From Methylobacterium organophilum (GTDB lineage Bacteria; Pseudomonadota; Alphaproteobacteria; Rhizobiales; Beijerinckiaceae): DNA of 64,000 nucleotides. Made by a program: the position numbers and the translations under genes. The stretch lies in the NCBI RefSeq assembly GCF_022179465.1, contig NZ_BPQV01000002.1:434001-498000 (forward strand). Direction: 5' to 3'. Shown here in pieces: positions 24,326 through 34,019 of the stretch. Under the pieces are notes generated by a model. That model did no database searches. It worked only from the letters and a program-made list of their open reading frames with translations, and was not told the DNA's origin. Position 1 is the stretch's first letter. Each line of letters starts with the position of its first letter.

Positions 24326-25660
24326 ATGAAGGGAAGACCACCACATCGCGGCGGCAAGGGCTCCGGAGGCGACGGGGCCGGAGGCAAGGGCTTCGGCGGC
24401 CCGCGCAGCCGTCCGCCCCGGGCCGGCAACGGACCGCGCACCTCCGCCCTCGAAGCCGCGCGCCGCGCTGCCAAGAACCGCGGCGAGGACGTCGCCGACC
24501 GGTCCCCCTGGGCGACCGAGGACGCTGCGCCCGCTCCGGAGAAGGCACTGCGCAAGCCGCGATCTGCGCCGCCCAAGGCCGCGGCCCGGGCGCCGAAGGC
24601 CACCGTCGCAGCGGAGGCGCCCACCCGCCGGGAGCAGCGTGCCGCGGCTTCGGAGACGCTGGCCACCGGCGTGCAGACCCTGACGGTCGAGGCGGACGAA
24701 GCCGGGATGCGCATCGACCGCTTCCTCACCGCCCGCTTCCCGCAGCTGCCCTTCGCCCGGGTGCAGAGCATCGTCCGCAAGGGCGAGCTGCGGGTCGACG
24801 GCAAGCGCGCCAAGCCCAACGACCGGCTGGAGCCCGGGATGTCGGTGCGGGTGCCGCCGCTGAAGCTCGATCAGCCGTCCGACCGCCCGCGCAGCCCGAG
24901 CAAGGTGGCCGGGGATGCCGAATTCCTCCGTTCGCTGATCCTCTACGAGGATGCGGACATGATGATCCTCAACAAGCCGTTCGGGCTGGCCGTCCAGGGC
25001 GGCTCCGGCACCGTGCGGCATGTCGACGGGCTACTCGACGCGCTCACCGAGCCGGGCGGCCAGCGCCCGCGCCTCGTTCACCGCCTCGACAAGGACACGG
25101 CGGGCTGCCTGATCATCGCCAAGACGCGGCTCGCCGCGGCGACACTCGCCAAGAGCTTTCGCTCGCGGGCGGCGCGCAAGATCTACTGGGCGCTCACCGC
25201 CGGCGTGCCGCGGACCCGCCAGGGCCGCGTCTCGACCTATCTCGCCAAGGAAGAGCCGACGGATGCGGATGCCCGCATGCGCATCGCCAAGCATGGCGAC
25301 GAGGGCGCGAGCCATGCGCTCACCTACTACGCCGTGGTCGATCAGGCGGCGCAGAAGCTGTCCTGGCTGTCGCTCAAGCCGGTGACCGGGCGCACCCACC
25401 AGCTCAGGGCGCATGCGGCCCATATCGGCCATCCGATCGTGGGGGATCCCAAATATTTCGACGTGGAGAACTGGGAGCTGCCCGGCGGCATCCAGAACCG
25501 GCTGCACCTGCTGGCTCGCCGGATCGTGATTCCGCATCCGCGCACCGGCAAGCCGGTCGATGTCAGCGCGCCGCTGCCACCGCACATGGCCCAGAGCTGG
25601 AACCTGCTCGGCTTCGACGCGGCCCGCTACGACCCGATCGTCGAGGCACCCGAGGCCTGA
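24326..25660 (+). CDS. RluC/RluD-type 23S rRNA pseudouridine synthase
   Basis: A protein of 444 residues. Residues 1-110 are a basic, Gly/Pro/Ala-rich, probably disordered extension (GRPPHRGGKGSGGDGAGGKG...). Then come an S4 RNA-binding domain (about 117-180, MRIDRFLTARFPQLPFARVQSIVRKGELRVDGKR) and the RluA-family catalytic domain, with HRLDKDTAGCL carrying the catalytic Asp and the later KPVTGRTHQLRAHAAHIGHPIVGDPKY. It probably isomerises uridines of 23S rRNA in the RluC/D class; the exact site cannot be read from sequence. The N-terminal tail is longer than usual. Confidence 0.9.
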   Translation: MKGRPPHRGGKGSGGDGAGGKGFGGPRSRPPRAGNGPRTSALEAARRAAKNRGEDVADRSPWATEDAAPAPEKALRKPRSAPPKAAARAPKATVAAEAPTRREQRAAASETLATGVQTLTVEADEAGMRIDRFLTARFPQLPFARVQSIVRKGELRVDGKRAKPNDRLEPGMSVRVPPLKLDQPSDRPRSPSKVAGDAEFLRSLILYEDADMMILNKPFGLAVQGGSGTVRHVDGLLDALTEPGGQRPRLVHRLDKDTAGCLIIAKTRLAAATLAKSFRSRAARKIYWALTAGVPRTRQGRVSTYLAKEEPTDADARMRIAKHGDEGASHALTYYAVVDQAAQKLSWLSLKPVTGRTHQLRAHAAHIGHPIVGDPKYFDVENWELPGGIQNRLHLLARRIVIPHPRTGKPVDVSAPLPPHMAQSWNLLGFDAARYDPIVEAPEA

Positions 25661-25829
25661 CAGGAACCACCCCGACAAGGCCCGATCCGGCTGCTGAGAC
25701 GATCGGCCGGGTTGGCAAATGCCAAGCGAGCGATATCCTTGCCCCATGGCTGCGCTCCGGGCCAGCGGCACGGCGCCTTCGCCGGTCGCGAGGCACCGGT
25801 CCCCGCACCGACGTGTCTCGCCGGGAACC

Positions 25830-26225
25830 ATGAAGCCAGCGACCTTCCTCCTCCTCGCCCTTGCCGGGCTTGCCATGGCCGGACCGGTGCAAGCGGCCGC
25901 CGTAAAGCGGACGACGTCCCCCCCGACGTCCGCACCACAGACAGAGCAGGACCTCGAGACGGCGGACAAGGCCGCCCCTCAAGCGCCGCCGCCGATCAAG
26001 GCAGCCGCTCAGGCACAGACGAAGCCACCGAACGCGCCCGCAGGGACGCCACGAAGCGCGGGTCGCCGGCGCGTGTCTTATGCGAGCTGCAACCGGGAAT
26101 CGCATCGGCGCAATCTTCGCGGGGGTGCCCGGCGTCGCTTCCTGATCCGCTGCCGCCTTGGCTACGAACGGCGCGCACAGCCGCTGGGCCAGGGCCAGCC
26201 GCCCGCATCCGGCCGCCGGCCGTGA
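25830..26225 (+). CDS. small secreted basic protein of unknown function
   Basis: A protein of 131 residues. ATG 25830 opens a clear signal peptide (MKPATFLLLALAGLAMAGPVQA). The frame is open upstream to 25719, but that would put the signal inside. The mature part starts Thr/Pro/Gln/Ala-rich (about 25-80). It ends in a very basic segment with three Cys-Arg clusters (RRRVSYASCNRESHRRNLRGGARRRFLIRC). Not recognised. Confidence 0.65.
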   Translation: MKPATFLLLALAGLAMAGPVQAAAVKRTTSPPTSAPQTEQDLETADKAAPQAPPPIKAAAQAQTKPPNAPAGTPRSAGRRRVSYASCNRESHRRNLRGGARRRFLIRCRLGYERRAQPLGQGQPPASGRRP

Positions 26226-26247
26226 GGACAGTGCGCGAGGCAAACCC

Positions 26248-26949
26248 GTGGTGAGGCTCGTCGTCTTCGACGTGGACGGGACCCTCGTCGACAGCCAGCA
26301 CCTGATCGTCGAAGCCCAGGCGCGAGCCTTCGCGGCCCATGGCATGACCGCACCCGCCCGTCGGGAGGCCCTGTCCGTCGTCGGTCTTTCCTTAGGCGAG
26401 GCCTTTCGTCGACTCGTGGGCGATGCCGGCCCCATCGATTCGCTCTCGGACAGCTACCGCAACGCCTTCCAGGCGCTGCGCATCGATCCGAACTACGAAG
26501 AGCCTCTGTTTCCCGGCATGGGCGAACTGATCGAGCGGCTTCATGCCCGCGGGGACGTCCGGCTGGGGATCGCAACCGGCAAATCCCGCCGCGGCGTCGC
26601 CCACCTGGTCGAGAAATACGGCTGGGAGCGCTGGTTCACGACCATCCAGACCGCGGACGATGCGCCTTCGAAGCCCGACCCGACCATGCTTCGCCAAGCG
26701 ATGGTGGAGGCCGGCGCCGAGGCCCCCATGACCGTCATGATCGGCGATACCACCTACGATATGATGATGGCCCGGGATGCGGGCGTGGCCGCCATCGGTG
26801 TCGGCTGGGGCTATCATACGCCGGGCGCCCTCTACGGAGCCGGCGCGGTTACCGTCGTGGACTCGGCCCAGAACCTGAACGATCTCTTCTCCGGTTCGCT
26901 CGACGACGCGCAGCAAAATTCCCTCGCCGATGCCCTGAACGCGCGCTGA
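26248..26949 (+). CDS. HAD-family hydrolase (phosphoglycolate phosphatase-like)
   Basis: A 233-residue HAD subfamily IA phosphatase. Motif I is VVFDVDGTLVDSQH with the nucleophile Asp, motif II lies in GIATGKSRRG, motif III is the Lys in APSKPDPTML, and motif IV is IGDTTYDMMMARDAG. A helical cap (about 18-85) precedes the core. It may remove phosphate from phosphoglycolate or a sugar phosphate; substrate unknown. GTG 26248 has GAGG 7 nt upstream and starts right at the first beta strand. Confidence 0.88.
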   Translation: MVRLVVFDVDGTLVDSQHLIVEAQARAFAAHGMTAPARREALSVVGLSLGEAFRRLVGDAGPIDSLSDSYRNAFQALRIDPNYEEPLFPGMGELIERLHARGDVRLGIATGKSRRGVAHLVEKYGWERWFTTIQTADDAPSKPDPTMLRQAMVEAGAEAPMTVMIGDTTYDMMMARDAGVAAIGVGWGYHTPGALYGAGAVTVVDSAQNLNDLFSGSLDDAQQNSLADALNAR

Positions 26950-26993
26950 CGGCACCTCGCCCGAGGCCCCTCGATTGGTGTAAGGCGCCCAGA

Positions 26994-27788
26994 ATGAGCG
27001 ACGATGTTACCCGCGACTGGCTCGGCGATCCGGGCGATTCACCGCGTACCGACCCGCTGCAGGCGGCGCGGGCTCAGACCAAGCCGCCCCTGCCCAAGCG
27101 CTTCTACAAGCAGGCCGCTGCCGAGGCGGGGGAGGGCGGCTTTCGTCTGACGCTCGATGGCCGCAACGCCAACACTCCGGCCCGCAATCGGCTCTCCGTG
27201 CCGGATCGGGCTATCGCGGAAGCGCTCGCCGCCGAATGGGAGGCGCAGCGCGCGTTCATCGATCCCGCGACGATGCCCCTGACTCGGCTCGTCAACTCCG
27301 CCATCGATGGCGTCGCGTCCCGCATGGAGGCTGTGGCCGAGGATCTGTGCGCCTATGCCGGCACTGACCTCGTCACCTATCGCGCCGCAGAGCCCGAGCG
27401 GCTCGTTGCCGCCCAGGCGGAAGCCTGGGACCCGGTGATCGACTGGGCGCATGAGGCTTTCGGCGCACGCCTGATCCTCAGCGAGGGCGTCATGCATGTT
27501 GCCCAGCCGGACACCGCGGTCGCAGCTCTCCGTCAGGCTGTGCTGACCGAGCGGAATCCTTTCCGCCTCGCGGCTCTCCACGCCATGACCACGCTGACCG
27601 GTTCGCTGCTGATCGCACTCGCCGTGCTGCATCGCCGGCTCGATGCCGAGACCGCCTGGGCCGCGGCGCATGTCGACGAGACCTATCAGGCGAGCATCTG
27701 GGGGCCGGACGCGGAAGCCGAGGCCCGGCTCGCCTACCGCAGGGCGGAGTTCGATGCCGCCGCGAAACTGGCTGCGATCTCTCCGTAG
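26994..27788 (+). CDS. ATP12-family F1-ATPase assembly chaperone
   Basis: A protein of 264 residues with the ATP12 pattern: KRFYKQAAAEAGEGGFRLTLDGRNANTPARNRLSVPDRAIAEALAAEWEAQ, then MPLTRLVNSAIDGV and a C-terminal helical domain with YAGTDLVTYRAAEPERLVAAQAEAWDPVIDWA. In mitochondria the homologue helps assemble the alpha subunit of F1-ATPase; bacterial copies are confined mainly to Alphaproteobacteria. It follows the HAD gene by 44 bp on the same strand. Confidence 0.9.
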   Translation: MSDDVTRDWLGDPGDSPRTDPLQAARAQTKPPLPKRFYKQAAAEAGEGGFRLTLDGRNANTPARNRLSVPDRAIAEALAAEWEAQRAFIDPATMPLTRLVNSAIDGVASRMEAVAEDLCAYAGTDLVTYRAAEPERLVAAQAEAWDPVIDWAHEAFGARLILSEGVMHVAQPDTAVAALRQAVLTERNPFRLAALHAMTTLTGSLLIALAVLHRRLDAETAWAAAHVDETYQASIWGPDAEAEARLAYRRAEFDAAAKLAAISP

Positions 27789-27846
27789 CCCCTGACGGCT
27801 GACCGGGGCTCGTCCTCTCCACCATGAAGGGCCAGGCTGAGCCCGC

Positions 27847-27880
27847 AAGGCCGCAAGGCACGCCGGCAACAGGCCTTTTT
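27847..27880 (+). terminator. possible terminator after the ATP12 gene
   Basis: AAGGCC (27847-27852) can pair with GGCCTT (27872-27877), with smaller GCC/GGC pairs inside the loop, followed by TTTTT on the + strand. It lies 59 bp after the ATP12-type stop. Confidence 0.4.
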
Positions 27881-28022
27881 GCATACAATTCGCCCCGTTT
27901 CCGGAGGCGGCAACGCATGCTAGAGGCGGTCAGCCTGCCATGGCCAAGCCGGGCCAACGACTCGGACGGACGATTCTGGCCAGGGCAAAAATGATCACGA
28001 AGGGTGGGGCCGCCGGAAGACC

Positions 28023-29555
28023 ATGAAGGACATCCTCGAGAAGCTGGAAGAGCGGCGCGCGCAGGCCCGCCTCGGCGGCGGCGAGAAGCGCCTCGACGCC
28101 CAGCACAAGCGCGGCAAGCTCACGGCCCGCGAGCGCATCGAACTCCTCCTCGACCATGGGTCGTTCGAGGAGTTCGACATGTTCGTGCAGCACCGCTCGA
28201 ACGATTTCGGGATGGAGAAGCAGAAGATCCCCGGCGATGGCGTGGTCACCGGCTGGGGCACGGTGAACGGCCGCAAGGTCTTCCTGTTCTCCAAGGACTT
28301 CACCGTCTTCGGTGGCTCCCTCTCCGAGGCGCATGCCCAGAAGATCGTCAAAGTCCAGGACATGGCGCTGAAGATGCGCGCGCCGATCATCGGCATCTTT
28401 GATGCCGGCGGCGCGCGCATCCAAGAGGGTGTCGCGGCCCTCGGCGGCTACGGCGAGGTCTTCCGCCGCAACGTCATGGCTTCGGGCGTCATCCCCCAGA
28501 TCTCGGTCATCATGGGCCCTTGTGCGGGCGGCGACGTCTACTCGCCGGCCATGACCGATTTCATCTTCATGGTCCGCGACACGAGCTACATGTTCGTGAC
28601 CGGCCCGGACGTGGTGAAGACCGTAACCAACGAGGTCGTGACCGCCGAGGAGCTCGGCGGCGCCAAGGTCCACACCACGAAGTCCTCCATCGCCGACGGC
28701 TCCTTCGAGAACGACGTCGAAGCGATCCTGCAGATCCGCCGCCTGCTCGACTTCCTGCCCGCCAACAACATCGAGGGCGTGCCGGAGATCGAGAGCTTCG
28801 ACGACGTCAACCGCCTCGACAAGTCGCTCGACACGCTGATCCCGGACAATCCGAACAAGCCCTACGACATGGGCGAGCTGATCCGCCGCGTGGTCGACGA
28901 GGGCGACTTCTTCGAGATCCAGGCGACCTACGCCCGCAACATCATCACCGGCTTCGGCCGGGTCGAGGGCCGCACCGTCGGCTTCGTGGCCAACCAACCC
29001 CTGGTGCTCGCCGGCGTGCTCGACTCGGACGCCTCGCGCAAGGCGGCGCGGTTCGTGCGCTTCTGCGACAGCTTCGGCATTCCGATCGTCACCTTCGTGG
29101 ACGTGCCGGGCTTCCTGCCGGGCACGGCGCAGGAATATGGCGGCCTGATCAAGCACGGCGCCAAGCTGCTCTTCGCCTATTCCCAGGCAACGGTGCCGCT
29201 CGTGACGATCATCACCCGCAAGGCCTTCGGGGGTGCCTACGACGTCATGGCCTCGAAGCATGTCGGGGCGGATCTCAACTACGCCTGGCCGACGGCGCAG
29301 ATCGCGGTGATGGGCGCCAAGGGCGCCGTCGAGATCATCTTCCGCGCCGAGATCGGCGACGAAGCGAAGATCGCGGAGCGCACCAAGGAGTACGAGGATC
29401 GCTTCCTCTCGCCCTTCGTCGCGGCCGAGCGCGGCTATATCGACGAGGTGATCATGCCGCACTCGACCCGTAAGCGCATTGCGCGGGCGCTGGGCATGCT
29501 CCGTTCCAAGGCCATGGAGCAGCCCTGGAAAAAGCACGACAACATCCCGCTCTGA
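28023..29555 (+). CDS. pccB: propionyl-CoA carboxylase beta subunit
   Basis: Carboxyltransferase subunit of 510 residues. N-terminal [37 protein letters not shown], the acyl-CoA oxyanion region [38 protein letters not shown] and the biotin-carboxyl region [28 protein letters not shown]. Together with a biotin carboxylase subunit elsewhere it makes methylmalonyl-CoA from propionyl-CoA. In Methylobacterium it serves the ethylmalonyl-CoA pathway, like mcd above. ATG 28023 follows CCGGAAGACC. Confidence 0.93.
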   Translation: MKDILEKLEERRAQARLGGGEKRLDAQHKRGKLTARERIELLLDHGSFEEFDMFVQHRSNDFGMEKQKIPGDGVVTGWGTVNGRKVFLFSKDFTVFGGSLSEAHAQKIVKVQDMALKMRAPIIGIFDAGGARIQEGVAALGGYGEVFRRNVMASGVIPQISVIMGPCAGGDVYSPAMTDFIFMVRDTSYMFVTGPDVVKTVTNEVVTAEELGGAKVHTTKSSIADGSFENDVEAILQIRRLLDFLPANNIEGVPEIESFDDVNRLDKSLDTLIPDNPNKPYDMGELIRRVVDEGDFFEIQATYARNIITGFGRVEGRTVGFVANQPLVLAGVLDSDASRKAARFVRFCDSFGIPIVTFVDVPGFLPGTAQEYGGLIKHGAKLLFAYSQATVPLVTIITRKAFGGAYDVMASKHVGADLNYAWPTAQIAVMGAKGAVEIIFRAEIGDEAKIAERTKEYEDRFLSPFVAAERGYIDEVIMPHSTRKRIARALGMLRSKAMEQPWKKHDNIPL

Positions 29556-29567
29556 GAGAGCGGAACC

Positions 29568-29593
29568 GGCGGCAGGGCCGAAGCCCTGCCGCC
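29568..29593. terminator. bidirectional terminator between convergent genes
   Basis: A perfect 11-bp stem GGCGGCAGGGC/GCCCTGCCGCC closes a CGAA tetraloop. It lies 13 bp after the pccB stop and 28 bp after the chemoreceptor stop on the other strand. TCTTCCCCC follows on the + strand, so the U-tract is weak. Confidence 0.65.
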
Positions 29594-29620
29594 TCTTCCC
29601 CCTTACGATCCTGCTGGGCC

Positions 29621-31300
29621 TCAGGCCGCATGCACGCGCGACAGGAACGTCGCCACTGACGCCTGCAGGCTCGCACTGCTTTCTCCGACACGCAGGGCCC
29701 CCGTTCGCACCTGGGCCGCCTGCGTCTCGTTCGACGAGGCGGCAGCCCGTACCCCGGCCACGTTCTCCGAGACCGTGCGGACCTCCATCGCCGCCTGACC
29801 GATCGCCTGGGCGATCTCCTGGCTGGCCTGCCCCTGCTGACCGGCGGCCGCGGCGACCTCCGTGGCGATGTCCGTCATCTGCGCAACCGTCCTGCGGATC
29901 GAGCTGATCGCCTCGGCCGTCCCCATCGAAGCGGCCTGGATCGCGCCGACCTGACCCACGATCTGGTCGGTGGCCAGCGCCGTCTGACCGGCGAGCGCTT
30001 TTACTTCGGCCGCGACCACCGCGAAGCCACGGCCGGCGGCGCCGGCGCGGGCGGCCTCGATCGTGGCGTTGAGGGCGAGCAGGTTGGTCTGATCCGCAAC
30101 GCTGCGGATGAGGGCGACCACACTTCCGATCTCGGTGGCCGCCTTGGAGAGGCTCTCCACCGTCTCGCCGAGGACGGTGGTGTCGGTGAGAGCGACGCCC
30201 GCGATTTCCCGGGCATACCGGACCTGATCCGCGATCGACCCGGCCGAGCTGGAGAGTTGCTCCGCTGCGCCGGCGATGCTGTTCACGACACCGGCCGAGC
30301 TGCTGGAGGAATCCGCGACGACGGAGGCCCGGCCGGTGGTCTCGGAGGCGGTCTCGGAGAGGGTGTCGGCGGCCGCCTGCATCGCCTCGGCGGAGCGGGC
30401 GAGTTCGGCGACCGCCATCCCGCTCTCCGCCTCGAACAGGCGCGTCGCCTCCGCGAGCTGCGAGGCCCGGCGCACATCCTCCGCCTGGCGATGCTGGGCG
30501 TTGAGATCGAGTTCGCGCCGCTCGATGAGCGCCTGCTGAAAGGCCGCGATCGCCTGCGCCATCTCGCCCATCTCGTCGCGACGCTGCGTGAAGGGGATGG
30601 TCTCATCGAGACAGCCCGCCGCAAGGCCGAGCATCGTCTGCTTCAGGCGGTGGAGAGGACGCTGGATCTGCGAGATGGCAATCCAGAAGGCTGCCGCGAG
30701 CCCCAGGGTGAGGCCGACCGCGGGAATGGCCAGCAGGGCGATCGTAGCCCGGTGCTGCGACTGTGCCTCTGCCTCGCGCTGTGCGTCGAGCTTGGCGAGC
30801 ACCTCGGCGCCGAGGGCGTTGATCTGTGCCACCATGCGCTCGCGGTTCTTCACCGTGGCTTCATCGGTCGCCTGGATCAAAGCGGCCTTCGGTGACACGG
30901 AGAGGCCGAGTTCGGCGGTATCTCTCTGGTAGGCGACGAACTCCTTCACGGCGAGGTCGAGCCTCCGGCTCTGCTCGGGCGTAAGCTGCCCCTCCATGGC
31001 CGAAAGAAATGGCTCGCGGGTCCGCTCCACCTGGGCCAGGGCGGTCTGCAGGGCGGCGAGGCGCGGGCGGGCTTCGTCGGCATCGGCCGCCGTGTAGAGC
31101 GCAGTCGCCTCGACCACCGCGTGCTCGATCGCATGGGCGAGGCTGCGCGCCTGCAATCCCGCATTCCAGACGGCCTCGGTCCGCTCGGACCAAGCCTGCC
31201 GCTCCGATGCCTGACCGATGGCGAAGGCCGCGATCCCGAGGGCAACGAGGCCGAGAAGGCCGACGACGGCGAACAATTTGACGCCCAGAGAGATACGCAT
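29621..31300 (-). CDS. methyl-accepting chemotaxis protein
   Basis: A chemoreceptor of 559 residues. TM1 is [21 protein letters not shown] and TM2 is [23 protein letters not shown] (about 190-212), enclosing a periplasmic helical sensor of about 150 residues. A HAMP-like linker ([25 protein letters not shown]) and a methyl-accepting signalling domain follow, with the hairpin tip [41 protein letters not shown] 31300 is preferred; the frame reaches 31360, but those residues ([16 protein letters not shown]) are not signal-like. It is an orphan receptor; no che genes are near. The ligand is unknown. Confidence 0.92.
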   Translation of the reverse strand: MRISLGVKLFAVVGLLGLVALGIAAFAIGQASERQAWSERTEAVWNAGLQARSLAHAIEHAVVEATALYTAADADEARPRLAALQTALAQVERTREPFLSAMEGQLTPEQSRRLDLAVKEFVAYQRDTAELGLSVSPKAALIQATDEATVKNRERMVAQINALGAEVLAKLDAQREAEAQSQHRATIALLAIPAVGLTLGLAAAFWIAISQIQRPLHRLKQTMLGLAAGCLDETIPFTQRRDEMGEMAQAIAAFQQALIERRELDLNAQHRQAEDVRRASQLAEATRLFEAESGMAVAELARSAEAMQAAADTLSETASETTGRASVVADSSSSSAGVVNSIAGAAEQLSSSAGSIADQVRYAREIAGVALTDTTVLGETVESLSKAATEIGSVVALIRSVADQTNLLALNATIEAARAGAAGRGFAVVAAEVKALAGQTALATDQIVGQVGAIQAASMGTAEAISSIRRTVAQMTDIATEVAAAAGQQGQASQEIAQAIGQAAMEVRTVSENVAGVRAAASSNETQAAQVRTGALRVGESSASLQASVATFLSRVHAA

Positions 31301-31739
31301 AGGACTGCCGACAGCTATGGTGTGGGGGTTATCGCACCTATAGCCATGCATCCCTTGCATCGATCTTAAAAAGAGCCGACTAACATTGTGACACTACTAT
31401 TACAGATCGTTACAATTGCTTGAATTAATTCGCTGCCAGCTGAACTGCTGCACGAACATGCATCTGAGCTTTTACAGCCGTGCGCGACCACGCCGGGTTC
31501 AGCGGATCCCAGCCTCTCTTTTGACGCCCTGGATTCTGTCGAGCCGTCGCAGCGCTCTGGAACTCGGATACCGGGCAATGCGCCAGGCTTCGGCTCCGCG
31601 GCACCTTGCTTAGAAAGACAACAGCCGGCCTTCCGACAGCGCCCGAAGATCGGATCCGACCCGATGGCATTCGGCCGGCTGCTCTCGTGACATCGCGCCG
31701 TCTTTCGACGAAACGGTCTCCGCTTCGTCGGAAGGCGCC
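31301..31739. other. 439-bp gene-free region
   Basis: The right part has scattered small frames without coding character. The AT-rich stretch 31367-31440 next to the chemoreceptor gene contains an imperfect inverted repeat TTGTGAC (31386-31392) and GTTACAA (31409-31415), a possible operator for that gene. A 7-bp hairpin CGACGAA/TTCGTCG lies near 31704-31732, about 10 bp past the stop of the secreted-protein gene. Confidence 0.4.
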
Positions 31740-32186
31740 CTAGCTGCGATCCGCCTGCTCGATCACGGCACAGAGGGTGAGCGGCCCCTTCTCCGATTTC
31801 ATCAGCGAACAGGTGACGAGCGCGCCGCCCGCCGAAACGTTGCTGTGACGGGTCCGGGTCGCCGCATCGCGGGCACTCCGCGCCGCCGCCTCGAGAATAT
31901 CGGGAGCGATGCCGGTGACCGCGTGCCCGGCTCGCGCGAACAGCGCGTAATAGGGATCCGGCGGCGTCTCGCCTCGGTGCTGCGCCCCGACAGAAGAGGG
32001 ATGGATGCCCCCGCAGGACAGGGTCAGCGTCATGTCGGGGCCGGCCTGGAAATTGGCGAAATCCGCCGTGCGGTTGCCGACCTCGGCCTTGGCTTCGGCT
32101 GCGACCTTGTCGATCAGGTCCCCGCATTCGTCGGCCATGGCCGGTGCGGCGAAAAGGAAGACCGGGAGGAGGAAGACGGCGCGCAT
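31740..32186 (-). CDS. secreted protein of unknown function
   Basis: A protein of 148 residues with a clear signal peptide (MRAVFLLPVFLFAAPAMA). The mature part begins DECGDLIDKVAAEAKAEVGN and contains four Cys residues in total (CGDL, SCGG, TCSL, LCAV), enough for two disulfides in the periplasm. Not recognised. The frame is open upstream to 32840 through antisense-like sequence, but the signal peptide fixes the start. Confidence 0.7.
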   Translation of the reverse strand: MRAVFLLPVFLFAAPAMADECGDLIDKVAAEAKAEVGNRTADFANFQAGPDMTLTLSCGGIHPSSVGAQHRGETPPDPYYALFARAGHAVTGIAPDILEAAARSARDAATRTRHSNVSAGGALVTCSLMKSEKGPLTLCAVIEQADRS

Positions 32187-32260
32187 ACCAGGAACTATAG
32201 CGCCGTCGCCCGGCGCCGTCCCCTCGAACGCTGAGGCGTTTCGACGCCGGCCGTTGCTCG

Positions 32261-32815
32261 TCAGGCGAAGTCGCCCGACCGGCTCGCCGCGAGGGCGGGG
32301 CGGTCCGCCAGAAGCCGCCGCTTGAGCCGTGCGACAGCCTCGCGCTGCAACTCGCTCGGGCTCGAATGGGCACCCGCGACCTTGGTCAACATCGCGACGA
32401 GCTCCAGCCGCTCTTCCGGCGTCAGAGCGTCCCTCAGCAGCGGCAGCAGTTCGTCCGCGACGAGGGAGAACGGGCGACGCTCCTGCGTGTAGGTCCAGGC
32501 CCGTTCGAACAGGGCCGGGGCGTTCTCCACCTGCAGCGGAGTCTCCAGGAAGGCGAAGATCTGCGTCTTCTCGGCGGCCGTGACCGGGCTGCCGGTGCGC
32601 ACGATCTGGATCATCAGAATGGTCGCGGCGAGGCGCACGTCGCGGACGCGAGCGAGCGGCGTCCCGATCAGGTCCTGCAAGGCGGATCGGGCACGGCGCT
32701 GCAGGCCCTTGGTGTCCCGGTCGACCTCCTGCAGCCCCTTCACCGTGCCATGGACCCGAAGGACCCAGAACAGCACGCCGCCCAGCACCGCGATCACCAA
32801 CAGCAGAAAGGGCAT
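32261..32815 (-). CDS. membrane-anchored protein, possibly TerB-like
   Basis: A protein of 184 residues. ATG 32815 has GGAGG 10 nt upstream. One N-terminal membrane helix (MPFLLLVIAVLGGVLFWVLRV) is followed by a cytoplasmic helical domain with VRDVRLAATILMIQIVRTGSPVTAAEKTQI and LTPEERLELVAMLTKVAGAHSSPSE, a pattern like the TerB-type helical bundle. The function of such proteins is unknown. It lies between the metallophosphoesterase and a small secreted protein on the same strand. Confidence 0.65.
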   Translation of the reverse strand: MPFLLLVIAVLGGVLFWVLRVHGTVKGLQEVDRDTKGLQRRARSALQDLIGTPLARVRDVRLAATILMIQIVRTGSPVTAAEKTQIFAFLETPLQVENAPALFERAWTYTQERRPFSLVADELLPLLRDALTPEERLELVAMLTKVAGAHSSPSELQREAVARLKRRLLADRPALAASRSGDFA

Positions 32816-32886
32816 CCGACCTGCCTCCCAAAAGCTCCATCGCACGCGAATCCCGGCGGCGACCGAACCATGGCCGGCAGGACGGG

Positions 32887-33798
32887 TCAAACCGTGGCGG
32901 GCGTCCCCAGTTCGACCAGCACGATTTCCGGCGGCACGCCGAAACGGACGGCGACCTTGCTCACGCCGAGGCCGCCCGAAACGATCAGATGGCGTCGACC
33001 TTCGACGACATGGCCATAGGCATAGCGCTCGCGCGGCGTCCCGATCAGCATCGGCGAGGTCCCGAAGATCCGGATCTGTCCGCCATGGGTATGGCCCGCC
33101 AGGGTGAGGGCGACCCGCTCGGGCATATGCAGGAAGATGTCGGGCTCGTGCGCCATCAGGATCACCGGCGCCGCATCGCTCACCTTAGCCAGAGTGCCGG
33201 GAAGATCGGCGAGGCTGCGGCGGCTCCCGACCGGCAGGAACGGCTCCTGGTCGGCGAGCCCGGCGAGCCAGAAAGCATGGCCGTCCTTCACGAGGCGGAT
33301 GGCGTCGTTCTCCATCACCGGGATGCCCTGGGCCTCCAGCAACCGGCGTGATTCGACGGGTCCCTTGCGGGCGCGCATCGCCGCTTCGTCGTCCCACCAA
33401 TCGTGGTTGCCCAGAATGGCATGTACGCCTAACGGCGCCCGCAAGCCGGCGGCGAGCTTCGCAAAATCGGTGAGCGGCACGCGCCGCCACGTCACCGTGC
33501 GGCTTGCGGGATAATCGCCGAGGAGCAGGATCAGGTCCGGGGACAGCGCGTTCGCCGCCGCCACGATCTCCTCGACGCGGGCGAGCGGCATCCAGGGTTC
33601 GCAGACATGAATGTCCGCGATCACGGCGATCCGCAGATGGAGGCCCGGTGTCCAGCCGGGCGGGGTCAAGGCATAGGCCGTGGTGACGAGCCGGAAGCGC
33701 GGCTCGACACAGAAGGCGTAGCACGCTGTCGATCCTCCGGCGAGCAGGCTCGCCGAGAGGCCGCCGAGAACCTGTCGGCGGCTCGGGAGAAGCAGCAC
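32887..33798 (-). CDS. Tat-exported metallophosphoesterase (YkuE-like)
   Basis: A protein of 303 residues starting at GTG. The N-terminus has a twin-arginine signal (SRRQVLGGLSASLLAGG). All metallophosphoesterase motifs are present: DIHV, LLGDYP, GNHDWWDD, HEPD and GHTHGGQIRI. Like YkuE-type enzymes it should hydrolyse a phosphate ester, possibly a phospholipid headgroup, on the periplasmic side with a two-metal centre. It starts 11 bp after the 33810-34019 gene and is probably co-transcribed with it. Confidence 0.87.
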   Translation of the reverse strand: MLLLPSRRQVLGGLSASLLAGGSTACYAFCVEPRFRLVTTAYALTPPGWTPGLHLRIAVIADIHVCEPWMPLARVEEIVAAANALSPDLILLLGDYPASRTVTWRRVPLTDFAKLAAGLRAPLGVHAILGNHDWWDDEAAMRARKGPVESRRLLEAQGIPVMENDAIRLVKDGHAFWLAGLADQEPFLPVGSRRSLADLPGTLAKVSDAAPVILMAHEPDIFLHMPERVALTLAGHTHGGQIRIFGTSPMLIGTPRERYAYGHVVEGRRHLIVSGGLGVSKVAVRFGVPPEIVLVELGTPATV

Positions 33799-33809
33799 CT
33801 GAGGGTGGC

Positions 33810-34019
33810 TCAGAGAGCCGGCTCGTCCTCGTGCACCATCCGCTTCGCGAAGCGGGCCGCAGCCTTGGCACGAGCGGCCTCGGCTGTCTGCGCCACGCTG
33901 CGCATCGCGGCGGCGAGCGCCGGGAGCGCTACCGGCCGGAAACGCTCATGGCCGTTCGTGGCCGCACCCTGCGGCTGCGTCTTCAGCGACGCTTCCGGGT
34001 TCCGGCTGGAGGAGTCCAT
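33810..34019 (-). CDS. small hypothetical protein
   Basis: A protein of 69 residues from ATG 34019 with a purine-rich GGACGAAGA upstream. The sequence is hydrophilic then helical and Ala/Arg-rich (LPALAAAMRSVAQTAEAARAKAAARFAKRMVHEDEPAL). No recognised domain. The frame extends to 34202, but that part lacks coding character. It sits immediately upstream of the metallophosphoesterase. Confidence 0.5.
   Translation of the reverse strand: MDSSSRNPEASLKTQPQGAATNGHERFRPVALPALAAAMRSVAQTAEAARAKAAARFAKRMVHEDEPAL

Noticed and set aside
27930-29537. 535-codon minus-strand open frame
   Set aside because: Antisense shadow of pccB, with the typical His/Asp/Arg-rich translation.
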